Assembly (NCBI RefSeq): GCF_004364975.1 | Contig: NZ_SOBW01000008.1 | Coordinates: 804,610 to 868,609, forward strand | From: Gelidibacter sediminis | GTDB taxonomy: Bacteria; Bacteroidota; Bacteroidia; Flavobacteriales; Flavobacteriaceae | Reading direction: 5' to 3' | Length of the DNA: 64,000 bases | Shown: positions 44,054 to 52,608 of the stretch, piece by piece | How positions within the stretch are numbered: position 1 is the stretch's first letter | Layout of the letters: every line of letters starts with the position of its first letter | The notes under the pieces: model-generated | Told to the model about the DNA's origin: nothing | What the model saw: only the letters and a program-made list of their open reading frames with translations | Database searches by the model: none | Made by a program: the position numbers and the translations under genes

Positions 44054-45244
44054 ATGTACACACGAGACTCTAACGGCTTAAACAAGGCTTCACGAACGCT
44101 ATTGCTAATAGGCGTATTATTTGTGGCTATCAATCTTAGACCAGCCCTTTCTAGTATTGGTCCCTTGGTAGATCTGATAAGTCAGGATTTTGGATTATCA
44201 GATACGCTACTCGGACTGCTCACTACCATACCACTAATAGCATTTGGCATTGTATCTACCATCACACCTCTTTTTACCAAACGTTTTGGCATTGGAAACA
44301 CTTTGTTAGCCGCCTTAATTTTACTGACTTTAGGCATTGTAATCCGTTCTATAGCGGGTGTGTTTGGGTTGTATTTGGGTACCATTTTATTGGGTATTGC
44401 CATTGCGTTTGGTAATGTCTTGCTCCCTGCGTTAATCAAACGAAACTTTCCTCATAAAGCAGGATTTGTGACCAGTTTATATTCAGGTATCATGTCTCTA
44501 GGGGCTGCAGTCGCGGCGGGCCTAAGTTTTCCTTTGGCTGTAGAATTTAATTTAGGTTGGCGAGGCTCTTTAAGTGTGTGGGCGGTATTGTCCATAATAG
44601 CATTAATCATATGGATTCCTAATATTAAACGGCTTGACCGATCCGTACCTAGCAGAAGTTTTAAGGTGGCCATGAAAAGGTTAAGCAGTTCAGTATTGGT
44701 GTGGAAAATGGCACTATATATGGGACTCCAGTCTTTGACGTTTTATGTGATTTTGGCTTGGCTGCCTGCCATTCTTATGGATAGAGGTTTTGACGCCTCC
44801 TATGCAGGTTGGATGTTGTCACTGTCTCAGGCCACTGGAATTATCGGTGCTATTGTAATTCCTATTTGGGCCGGTTCAAGAAAAGATCAACGCTTGATTA
44901 TTGTGTCTTTAATAATCATTGAAGTAGTGGCTTTGGTTGGCTTAATTTTGCCAGGCATGGCTTTGGTGGAGCTTTGGGTTGGACTTATTGGATTAGTGCT
45001 TGGAGGCACTTTTGGATTGGCCTTATTGTTAATTGTTTTGCGTTCAAAAGATGCTGAAACAGCTGCCGAACTTTCTGGAATTGTACAATCTATTGGGTAT
45101 CTGATTGCAGCAACTGGCCCGTTTATTGTTGGCCTCATTTACGACCTAACACAATTATGGGATTATGCTTTGGCACTTTTAGTTGCTGTTGCAATAACCA
45201 AGTTGGTTATGGGTATTGATGTAGGTAAAGATAAAAAGGTTTAA
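44054..45244 (+). CDS. MFS transporter, CynX/NimT-type
   Basis: 396 residues with 12 membrane helices. The opening block LFVAINLRPALSSIGPLVD is the hallmark of the CynX/NimT (cyanate/nitroimidazole) branch of the major facilitator superfamily, and RFGIGNTLLAALILLTLGI follows. The substrate is unknown. Single gene in a 220-base spacer on each side. Confidence 0.92.
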   Translation: MYTRDSNGLNKASRTLLLIGVLFVAINLRPALSSIGPLVDLISQDFGLSDTLLGLLTTIPLIAFGIVSTITPLFTKRFGIGNTLLAALILLTLGIVIRSIAGVFGLYLGTILLGIAIAFGNVLLPALIKRNFPHKAGFVTSLYSGIMSLGAAVAAGLSFPLAVEFNLGWRGSLSVWAVLSIIALIIWIPNIKRLDRSVPSRSFKVAMKRLSSSVLVWKMALYMGLQSLTFYVILAWLPAILMDRGFDASYAGWMLSLSQATGIIGAIVIPIWAGSRKDQRLIIVSLIIIEVVALVGLILPGMALVELWVGLIGLVLGGTFGLALLLIVLRSKDAETAAELSGIVQSIGYLIAATGPFIVGLIYDLTQLWDYALALLVAVAITKLVMGIDVGKDKKV

Positions 45245-45466
45245 CATTTAATGAGTTGTCTTTAAAAATTTGGCCATCTGCATGTAGTGGCTAACGTGTG
45301 CCTTTGACATCAGTATTTATTCATTTCTGATCTATCGTTTATAATCTTAAGCATTTACTAGTGCGCTTCACAATCATAATTTAAAAATTTATTTTAGTTT
45401 CATAATTATTGATTATCAATGTTTTAGTGGTCATAAATTTTTATCTTTAGAGGTAGTAACTCTTAT

Positions 45467-47233
45467 ATGACTTCTAAATTGAAACACTATTTTATACCCA
45501 TTTTGTTGTTGTGTATCTCTATGGCCAAATCAAACGCGCAAAATGGAGCCTTATCGAGTGATGAAGCATACGCTCAATATAAGAATATAAGTGATTCCAT
45601 GGCTATTTCATTCCCTGAAGATGATATAAAAACATTCAGGCGATCATCTTTTAATGAAACCCAATTGGAAAAATATCTATCCATGCATTTTAAGCGGATG
45701 GATCTCCTATCCCATATTAAAGGACATCATATTTTTGTGCTAAACAGTTATCTGCATTCTGGCAATTGGTTTAAAGCTATAGGTTTCCCGAAGGAATCCA
45801 TTAAATCCTATCAAAGTTTCTTTCTTCATTATCAGTTGGTAGAACATGAGTTGTCTGAAGAGGATAAAAATGGTTTTAATGTGATGCGGTTTTTTGCTCA
45901 TGGTATTCTTGCTGAAAATTATGCCAATCTTGGACAAATGGATAGCGCTGAACAGCAGCACCAACTGAATATGGACTTTACCCGCAACCTTGATAATTTC
46001 TATTATCCTTCGGCTATTAACAATTATGGATTGCTCCTGTATTGGCATAAAAAAGAATTGGATTCAGCCCTTCATTATTTTCAGAAAGCTTATCAAATCA
46101 CAGCATTAAAATTCCCTACGCACACATTAATAGGGAGTATACGCGATAATATTGCAGATGTTTATGTTGAACAAAATCTTCATGAAAAAGCGCAACCGCT
46201 ATATGCTCTCAATTTCGATTTTTATAAAACAGCAATTAATGAGAGAACCTTAAAAAAGGATATACCCCGCCTAATTAGTGCTGGCGCCCAATTGCTGACA
46301 AGTAATATTCAATTAAATAGGCTAGGGGCCGCACAGCAAATTTATGAAGATTTAGAAACCATTGTAAAAAATCAGGAAAATTCCAATTCTATCCAACCTG
46401 AATCCTATTTAGAATTTTTAAAAGCAAAACAATACCTTTTACAGCAACAACATAAAATTGACGCTGCATACACCACTGCAAAACATATTTATGCGTATTC
46501 TGATAGTATTCATAAAGTTGCCGCCATAACCGATAAACGTTGGCAAGAGGAGTTTAATGACGCCACTATTGATAGAATTGCGCTCAATTTTAAAATTGAT
46601 CAAATGGAAAAGGAGAATAAAATTAAAAGCCAGAGTGCAAAATTAAAGTTAATAGGATTGGTCTCCTCCGTGTTTATTTTACTCTTACTGATTCTGTTTT
46701 TAAGCAGACGCCAACATTTGGTCAATGCCAAGACCAAACAATTGCTGGCCGAACAGCAATTGGAAAATTCAGCCTTAAAGGTGAAGCAGCTTCATTCTGA
46801 AATTAAGTCTAAAGAACGCGATTTATCAGATTTTGCAATTAGCTTAACCCAGAACCAAGAGTGGACCAAACATCTTGCAGAACATTTAGAAGCGATTAAA
46901 TTAGCCCCACCTGAAGATCGCGATGTGCTGTTGGAAGCCTTAGATCAGGATATTAATAATAAAATAAGTTTTGATAGTGATACACGGGAATTCTTTGAGC
47001 GCTTAGACAAATTAAGTGATGCATTTTATAGTAAACTTACCTCGCTGTATCCTAATTTAAGCAAAAATGAAATCAGATTATCTTCTTTAATTCGCTTAAA
47101 GATTGAAAGTAGAAGTATTGCTACGCTTCAAAATATTACTATGGCTTCACTCAATACAAGCCGTTATCGGCTCAGAAAAAAACTCGATCTTTCTGAAGAT
47201 GTCGATCTTGACACTTTTATTCAAAATTTGTAA
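45467..47233 (+). CDS. TPR-containing membrane protein with C-terminal HTH-like domain
   Basis: 588 residues: signal (SNAQ at 22-25), a periplasmic helical TPR-like array (about 60-340; PSAINNYGLLLYWHKKELD, ADVYVEQNLHEKAQPLY), one membrane helix (about 394-414) and a cytoplasmic coiled coil leading to a compact domain (about 535-588: LSKNEIRLSSLIRLKIESR, ATLQNITMASLNTSRYRLRK) that reads like a LuxR-type HTH. Domain order matches the TPR-TM-HTH one-component regulators found in Bacteroidota. The signal it senses is unknown. TATCTTTA near 45439 is a weak promoter match. Confidence 0.82.
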   Translation: MTSKLKHYFIPILLLCISMAKSNAQNGALSSDEAYAQYKNISDSMAISFPEDDIKTFRRSSFNETQLEKYLSMHFKRMDLLSHIKGHHIFVLNSYLHSGNWFKAIGFPKESIKSYQSFFLHYQLVEHELSEEDKNGFNVMRFFAHGILAENYANLGQMDSAEQQHQLNMDFTRNLDNFYYPSAINNYGLLLYWHKKELDSALHYFQKAYQITALKFPTHTLIGSIRDNIADVYVEQNLHEKAQPLYALNFDFYKTAINERTLKKDIPRLISAGAQLLTSNIQLNRLGAAQQIYEDLETIVKNQENSNSIQPESYLEFLKAKQYLLQQQHKIDAAYTTAKHIYAYSDSIHKVAAITDKRWQEEFNDATIDRIALNFKIDQMEKENKIKSQSAKLKLIGLVSSVFILLLLILFLSRRQHLVNAKTKQLLAEQQLENSALKVKQLHSEIKSKERDLSDFAISLTQNQEWTKHLAEHLEAIKLAPPEDRDVLLEALDQDINNKISFDSDTREFFERLDKLSDAFYSKLTSLYPNLSKNEIRLSSLIRLKIESRSIATLQNITMASLNTSRYRLRKKLDLSEDVDLDTFIQNL

Positions 47234-47441
47234 ATTCTTATAAAACAGCCATTTTGGAGCCTAAATCACTGGTTGTCTATTAAATGTCTATGGCTTGTAT
47301 ATCAGCTGTCTATACTCATTCTAAAAATTTACAGTCCATCTTTTTTAATTTAGTGCTGTCCTAAAATCAGAGTTACTCCCTCAAATTTCCTAAGTGTTCT
47401 TAGCGTCACACCTTTGTATAATTTTAAAACACCTTACACTC

Positions 47442-47957
47442 ATGAAAACAAGTATCCTCGGTTTAGTATTTTTAGGAATGACCAGCCTCATGCCCGCACA
47501 AAATGATTTTGCAATGGTTACACCAGAGTATAGCCATAGCGTAACCTCTAACAAACCCGTTGTTAAAAACGGTCAGTATTTATCGAAAATGACGTTGCAA
47601 CCTGAAGCTGTGCGCGTTATTAAATTACAGTCCATAGCAGCCAACTATGACATTAGTGCAAAGTCTATTTACAATGCAAAAACATCACAAACGTATTCGG
47701 TAGTTATCAAATCAGCTGAAAATTATATCAAAGCCATTTATGACCATGATGGGACCATCATTAAATGTGAAGAGTTTTACAACAATGTGAGAATGCCCTA
47801 CCAGATCAGCAGCGAATTGGCAAAAGAATATCCAGGTTGGGAGTTTCATAAAATCCATTACACCATTGATTACGCTTTAAATGAAACGCCAATCTTTGTG
47901 TATGAGGTCATATTAAAAAAAGGGAAAACCTCTAAAAAAGTTCAAATTACACTTTAA
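47442..47957 (+). CDS. Small secreted protein, possibly PepSY-like
   Basis: 171 residues from ATG 47442 (signal MKTSILGLVFLG..MPAQ). The mature part has AENYIKAIYDHDGTIIKCEE and YQISSELAKEYPGWEFHK followed by a YEVILKKGK strand, which resembles the PepSY-like fold, though weakly. The upstream in-frame ATG at 47394 lies before the signal and is rejected. It follows the TPR-HTH gene by 208 bases on the same strand and may be a target of it. Confidence 0.65.
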   Translation: MKTSILGLVFLGMTSLMPAQNDFAMVTPEYSHSVTSNKPVVKNGQYLSKMTLQPEAVRVIKLQSIAANYDISAKSIYNAKTSQTYSVVIKSAENYIKAIYDHDGTIIKCEEFYNNVRMPYQISSELAKEYPGWEFHKIHYTIDYALNETPIFVYEVILKKGKTSKKVQITL

Positions 47958-48055
47958 ATATTTTGGATTTTGTTATGATGCTCGTGAATTAGGGCATATG
48001 TATGGCGTACACGATACGTTGCTCAGTGTTACTCAGCAATAAGACTATAGAAATT

Positions 48056-48091
48056 AAAAAAGGCTGTCCTATTTAAAAGACAGCCTTTTTT
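48056..48091. terminator. Bidirectional terminator
   Basis: AAAAAAGGCTGTC and GACAGCCTTTTTT enclose CTATTTAAAA. It lies between convergent genes ending at 47957 (+) and 48113 (-). Confidence 0.9.
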
Positions 48092-48112
48092 GATGTTCAA
48101 AAAGTGAGCATG

Positions 48113-48919
48113 CTATTTCAAACTTTCTAGTAACTTTTCTGCTACCAACTCAGAAGACGCTGGGTTTTGACCAGTAATCAAATTCCCATCTTGAATGGCA
48201 TAAGCTGCCCAATCTTCTTTTTTAGAATAGATCCCGCCATTTTTACTAAGCATATCTTCCACTAAAAAAGGAACAACATCAGTTAATTGTACAGCCGCTT
48301 CTTCAGTATTTGTAAATCCAGTCACCTTTTTGCCTTTGACTAATGGATTGCCTTCAGCATCTTTAACGTCTTTTAAAGCCGCAGGTGCATGACATACAAA
48401 AGCAATAGGTTTCTTCTGACTGTTGAATTTTTCAATTAAAGCAACAGATGTTTTATCATTTGCCAAATCCCATAAAGGACCGTGACCACCTGGATAAAAC
48501 ACGGCATCAAAATCATCCGGATTCATATCTGCCAATACTTTGGTGTTTGCAATTAATTTTTGCGCTTCGGCATCATTATCAAAACGCTTCGTCGCTTCTG
48601 TAGCCGCATCTGGAGCATCACTACTTGGGTCAATTGGTGCAGCACCACCTTTTGGCGTTGCAATAGTAATGTTGGCACCTTTGTCTAATAAAGTGTAATA
48701 TGGGTTTGCAAATTCTTCAACCCAAAACCCCGTTTTTTTTCCTGTATCTCCTAATTTATCGTGAGATGTTAATACAAATAAAATGTTCATGTCTTTTTTA
48801 TTTTTAATGTTATTCTGATCTTCTGAAACGATTTCAGAAGCTGATTTAGTGTGATCCTCTTTACAACTAGATGTGGTAATGAGGGTTAAAATTACTGCGA
48901 GTGATGGTATTAGTTTCAT
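48113..48919 (-). CDS. DJ-1/PfpI-family lipoprotein (Hsp31/glyoxalase-type)
   Basis: 268 residues. A lipobox-like lead (TTSSC, Cys19) suggests export. Core of the DJ-1/Hsp31 fold: FYPGGHGPLWDLA, nucleophile-elbow Cys176 in FVCHAPAAL, and a glutamate in GFWVEEF. Relatives deglycate proteins or convert methylglyoxal without glutathione, which fits the neighbouring aldehyde reductases. A lipoprotein form is unusual. Last gene of the TetR-controlled operon (4 bases from the alcohol dehydrogenase). Confidence 0.88.
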   Translation of the reverse strand: MKLIPSLAVILTLITTSSCKEDHTKSASEIVSEDQNNIKNKKDMNILFVLTSHDKLGDTGKKTGFWVEEFANPYYTLLDKGANITIATPKGGAAPIDPSSDAPDAATEATKRFDNDAEAQKLIANTKVLADMNPDDFDAVFYPGGHGPLWDLANDKTSVALIEKFNSQKKPIAFVCHAPAALKDVKDAEGNPLVKGKKVTGFTNTEEAAVQLTDVVPFLVEDMLSKNGGIYSKKEDWAAYAIQDGNLITGQNPASSELVAEKLLESLK

Positions 48920-48922
48920 AAC

Positions 48923-50083
48923 TTAATAGGCCATTTTTACAATCTTCTCAACTTTATCCGGAGAAAGATTTTGATGTTCTCCTAATCCTAACCAGCCGCG
49001 TTCTGTAAAACGTTTTGAGATCGTTTCCGCCGTACCTTCGTAATCTTTAGTGTAATCAGATAGTTTTGTGTCTATTCCCAATTCGTGGAAAAATGCCACT
49101 GTACGTTCAATAGCTGCATAAGCTTTATCATCGGTACTTCCTTCAGTGATATTCCAAACACGTTCACCATATTGTGCCAATTTTTCTTTCTTAGCTTCAA
49201 AATTATACTTGTAATGGCTTGGAGCAATGACTGCTAAAGTTCGGGCATGGTCAATTCCGAATAGTGCGGTTAATTCATGGCCCATAGCGTGAACAGCCCA
49301 ATCTGTAGGAACTCCTTTTTGTAACAATCCGTTTAAGGCCATGGTACAGCTCCACATAAAGTCGGCAGCCGCTTTATAGTCCGTTGGATCCTTTATTACT
49401 TTTGGAGCCACTTCAATAATGGTCTGTAAAACGCTTTCTGCAAAACGATCTTGTAAAAGTGCACCGTTAGGATAGGTCATATACTGTTCTAGCACGTGGG
49501 TAAACGCATCGGTCAATCCGTTGGCCAATTGACGTTCAGGAATGGAACTGATCACTTGCGGATCTAAAATGGAAAATTCCGGAAATAATCCAGGCCCGCC
49601 CATAGCGAGTTTTTCTTTAGTTTCTGCCCTGGTAATTACTGCGCCTGAATTCATTTCAGAACCTGTTGCAGGTAAAGTCAACACCGTTCCAAACGGCATT
49701 CCTTTTTCGGTTTTAATGTTTTGGGTTAAAATATCCCAAGGGGTATCGCCTTCAAATAGGGCAGCAGCCGATAAAAATTTGGTGCCATCAATCACTGATC
49801 CACCACCAACGGCGAGTAAATAGGTGATGTTTTCATACTTGATAACCTTTAAGGCCTCCATCAACACGGCGTATTCCGGATTGGCAGGAATGCCGCCAAA
49901 CTCAATGACCACAAAGTTTTTTAATGCAGATGTAACTTGATCATAAATGCCGTTTTTCTTAATACTTCCACCACCATAGAGTAATAGTACTTTGGCATTT
50001 TTAGGAATTTCATTTTCTAGTTTTGCTATCGTGTCCTTTCCAAAAATGATTTTGGTCGGGTTTTTAAATTCAAAATTGTTCAT
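48923..50083 (-). CDS. yqhD: YqhD-like iron-dependent alcohol/aldehyde dehydrogenase
   Basis: 386 residues of the group III iron-containing alcohol dehydrogenases. NPTKIIFG start block, GGGSVIDGTKFLSAA nucleotide binding, and metal ligands in LANGLTDAFTHVLE (Asp, His), then AVHAMGHELTALFGIDHA (His, His). The GSVID/GTKF context is of the YqhD/butanol dehydrogenase branch, NADPH-dependent reducers of short and alpha-oxo aldehydes. Lies 23 bases after the CurA-like gene; expected to act in the same aldehyde detoxification. Confidence 0.92.
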   Translation of the reverse strand: MNNFEFKNPTKIIFGKDTIAKLENEIPKNAKVLLLYGGGSIKKNGIYDQVTSALKNFVVIEFGGIPANPEYAVLMEALKVIKYENITYLLAVGGGSVIDGTKFLSAAALFEGDTPWDILTQNIKTEKGMPFGTVLTLPATGSEMNSGAVITRAETKEKLAMGGPGLFPEFSILDPQVISSIPERQLANGLTDAFTHVLEQYMTYPNGALLQDRFAESVLQTIIEVAPKVIKDPTDYKAAADFMWSCTMALNGLLQKGVPTDWAVHAMGHELTALFGIDHARTLAVIAPSHYKYNFEAKKEKLAQYGERVWNITEGSTDDKAYAAIERTVAFFHELGIDTKLSDYTKDYEGTAETISKRFTERGWLGLGEHQNLSPDKVEKIVKMAY

Positions 50084-50106
50084 TATTTAATGTTTTTTTT
50101 AGTTAA

Positions 50107-51105
50107 TTATAGTTTAACAATCATTTTCCCAGTGTTTTTACCTTCAAATAAGTCGATAAAAGCAGTTGGGATATTGTCAAATCCTTCCACGACTGTCTCA
50201 GTGTAGGTCAATTTATCTTCAGCTAACCATTGTGATAATTGTGTCATGGCTTCTGGAAATTTCTCAGCGTAATTAGACACAATAAAACCTTGCATCAGTG
50301 CACTATTCTTTACCAAAAATGGCTGTACACTCAAGCCTTTAGGAAGTTGGGTATTATTATATACAGAGATGGCACCACAAATGACCATTCTTGCAAATTT
50401 GTTGATGCTAAAAAATACTGCATCAGAAATGGGGCCGCCAACATTGTCAAAGTAGATATCAACACCGTTCGGCGCTGCTTCAGCAATGGCAGCCGGCATA
50501 TCTTTGGTCGTGTTATAATTGATTCCTGCATCAAAACCGAATTTCGATTTGAGCATCTCAATTTTTTCATCGGTACCTGCAATGCCTACCACTCGTAATC
50601 CGAGGAGTTTGCCAATTTGACCTACTACCGAGCCAATAGCTCCAGCAGCTCCAGATACCACTAGAGTTTCTCCAGCTTTTGGTTGTCCTATTTGGGTTAA
50701 GCCTAAATAGGCGGTCAAGCCGGTCATGCCTAAAATTCCTAAATACGCACTTAAAGGTGCTTTAGATGGATCGACTTTTAAAAGACCTTCACCACTGCTT
50801 ATTTGTTGGGTTTTCCAATCGAGCATACCAGAAACATAATCACCTGCTTTGAATCGCTCGTTTTTGGAAGCAGTTACCTTAGCTATAACACCAGAATGAA
50901 TTGGTTTGTTGAGTTCAAAAGGTGGTACATAAGATTTTGCGTCGCTCATGCGACCTCTTAAATAAGGGTCTACGGAAACATATACGGTCTCTAAAAGGAG
51001 TTCCCCATTGGCAATGGACGACTCGGTATTGTCAGTAACAAATTCGAAATCTGCTAAAGTAGGGGTTCCTTTTGGTCTGTTTTTTAATAATATAGTCTTG
51101 GTCAT
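50107..51105 (-). CDS. NADPH-dependent oxidoreductase, CurA/YncB-type MDR
   Basis: 332 residues of the zinc-free medium-chain dehydrogenase/reductase family. YVSVDPYLRGRMSD at the start, the NADP loop GAAGAIGSVVGQIGKLLG, and YFDNVGGPISDAVF are the prostaglandin-reductase/CurA blocks. It reduces alpha,beta-unsaturated ketones or quinones. Thirteen bases separate it from the nitroreductase gene, and it is in the operon under the TetR regulator. Confidence 0.92.
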   Translation of the reverse strand: MTKTILLKNRPKGTPTLADFEFVTDNTESSIANGELLLETVYVSVDPYLRGRMSDAKSYVPPFELNKPIHSGVIAKVTASKNERFKAGDYVSGMLDWKTQQISSGEGLLKVDPSKAPLSAYLGILGMTGLTAYLGLTQIGQPKAGETLVVSGAAGAIGSVVGQIGKLLGLRVVGIAGTDEKIEMLKSKFGFDAGINYNTTKDMPAAIAEAAPNGVDIYFDNVGGPISDAVFFSINKFARMVICGAISVYNNTQLPKGLSVQPFLVKNSALMQGFIVSNYAEKFPEAMTQLSQWLAEDKLTYTETVVEGFDNIPTAFIDLFEGKNTGKMIVKL

Positions 51106-51117
51106 GATATGTTGTTT

Positions 51118-51753
51118 TTAGTTTATAATTGTTACTAAATCAGCCATAGGTTTTCGCACCTTAACCAAATTTACCAACCAATCTTCTTCTTCTTCTTTTC
51201 TATAGCCTAAGGGCAATAACACTGCGCTGCGTAATCCTTTTTCACGAAGCCCTAAAATAGTGTCTACGGCCTCCGCCTCGAAACCTTCTATAGGCGTCGC
51301 ATCTACACCTTCAAAAGCAGCCGCTATAATGGCTTGCGAAAAGGCAATGTAGGCTTGCTTTGCAGCATGATGATAGTTTTCTTCAGCATCTTGTTGAGGA
51401 TAGGATCCGAGCAACATCTGACGGTAATTCTCCCAGCCCTCATTTTTAAATCCGCGAATCTCGTTGGTCAAATTGAACATATAGTTGATCCGATCCTCAG
51501 TATACGTATCCCATGCCGCAAAAACGAGTAGGTGAGAACAGTCTGTAATGACCGATTGATTCCAAGCTACCGGTCTGATTTTCTCCTTTAACTCTTGATT
51601 TTTAATCACCATGATCTCAAAGGGTTGTAGGCCACTTGAGGTGGGCGCCAAACGGGCTGCTTCTAAAATGTGTTCAATTTTATCTTCAGGAACAGCCTTG
51701 CCATTCATTGCTTTTGCGGCATAACGCCAGTTCAATTTATCTAATAATTCCAT
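51118..51753 (-). CDS. NAD(P)H-dependent nitroreductase (NfsB-type)
   Basis: 211 residues, FMN-dependent nitroreductase family. N-terminal WRYAAKAMNGKAVPEDKIE, then APTSSGLQPFEIMVI (FMN phosphate), and VDATPIEGFEAEAVDTIL with LPLGYRKEEEEDW. Reduces nitroaromatics, quinones or other electrophiles. First enzyme of the operon, 130 bases downstream of the TetR gene stop region. Confidence 0.92.
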   Translation of the reverse strand: MELLDKLNWRYAAKAMNGKAVPEDKIEHILEAARLAPTSSGLQPFEIMVIKNQELKEKIRPVAWNQSVITDCSHLLVFAAWDTYTEDRINYMFNLTNEIRGFKNEGWENYRQMLLGSYPQQDAEENYHHAAKQAYIAFSQAIIAAAFEGVDATPIEGFEAEAVDTILGLREKGLRSAVLLPLGYRKEEEEDWLVNLVKVRKPMADLVTIIN

Positions 51754-51883
51754 ATCTACGTTATCGTACTATTTGTTTATAATTTCAGCTCTAATAAAAG
51801 CTTCTTTTAAAAGTTTAATTCTGTTACACAACGCCTATTTGCAATACTCCAGACCACAAATCTTAATACTTAATTCTCAATAC

Positions 51884-52462
51884 TCAATTCTTAATACTGC
51901 TCCAAGCCGATTGATAGGCATCTTCTAATTGTGAAGCCTCCAACTGAAATGCGCCACGTTTTTGTGCCATCATTAAAAATGACAACGGATTGATGGCATA
52001 GGCATACAATAAATAGTTGGACATGTTTTTGATCAATCCTTCTTTTTTACCGCGTTCCCAAAGGTCGAGTAGGGGTTGTAAATGTTTGATGCCTTCCTGC
52101 AAACTTGGTTCGTCTATAATTGGAGTGTTATCACATTGCGCCAGAAACATTGCGTTTTCAGATTCGTTGAGTTTAAAATCGGCAATGCGTTTCCAAATAA
52201 TCTCAAAACCGTGTTCTACAGACATATCAGTAGTATAAGTTTCAAAGGCATAACTGGTGTACTGCGCTTTGACGTCGATATAGGTTTTGTTGACTAAATC
52301 TTGCTTATTTTCAAAATATAGATAAATGGTCGCCGGAGAAACATTGGCCATTTTCGCAATCTTACTCATAGGTGTTGCGTGAAAGCCATTATTGTTTACC
52401 AACTCAATGGTGGCCTTTATAAGCGCGTTGCGTTTGTCAATACTTTTTTGAAGTTGTGCCAT
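51884..52462 (-). CDS. TetR/AcrR-family repressor of the electrophile operon
   Basis: 192 residues from ATG 52462 (MAQLQKSIDKRNALIK). HTH in the N-terminal domain with IAKMANVSPATIYLYFENKQ; the C-terminal half is all helical and variable, the ligand pocket. The start at 52462 is preferred because the operator dyad lies 34 bases upstream. It precedes nitroreductase, CurA-like, YqhD-like and DJ-1-like genes on the same strand. Expected to release DNA when an electrophile or aldehyde binds. Confidence 0.92.
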   Translation of the reverse strand: MAQLQKSIDKRNALIKATIELVNNNGFHATPMSKIAKMANVSPATIYLYFENKQDLVNKTYIDVKAQYTSYAFETYTTDMSVEHGFEIIWKRIADFKLNESENAMFLAQCDNTPIIDEPSLQEGIKHLQPLLDLWERGKKEGLIKNMSNYLLYAYAINPLSFLMMAQKRGAFQLEASQLEDAYQSAWSSIKN

Positions 52463-52496
52463 GTTATCTTTAAATCTGATACAAATATACAATAAA

Positions 52497-52510
52497 AATG
52501 AACGTTCATT
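52497..52510. promoter_or_regulatory. TetR-type operator
   Basis: AATGAACGTTCATT is a perfect 14-bp palindrome, with the TGAACGTTCA core seen at many TetR/AcrR operators. It lies 34 bases upstream of the TetR start and is the likely self-repression site. Confidence 0.8.
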
Positions 52511-52531
52511 CTTTTTTTAACAAAGGTTTAG

Positions 52532-52596
52532 GGTTCCAGGTCTAAGTGGTCCTAATGGAATCCTATTAGGATCACTGTTTTAAGGAACCTAGAACC
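52532..52596. other. Two-stage inverted repeat between tetR and nhaC
   Basis: Outer arms GGTTCCAGGT (52532-52541) and ACCTAGAACC (52587-52596); inner arms AGTGGTCCTAAT (52545-52556) and ATTAGGATCACT (52565-52576) with one G-U pair. It sits 12 bases after the nhaC stop (minus-strand sense). Poly-T does not directly follow, so it is not a classic terminator. Confidence 0.6.
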
Positions 52597-52608
52597 ATAT
52601 ACTTAAAG

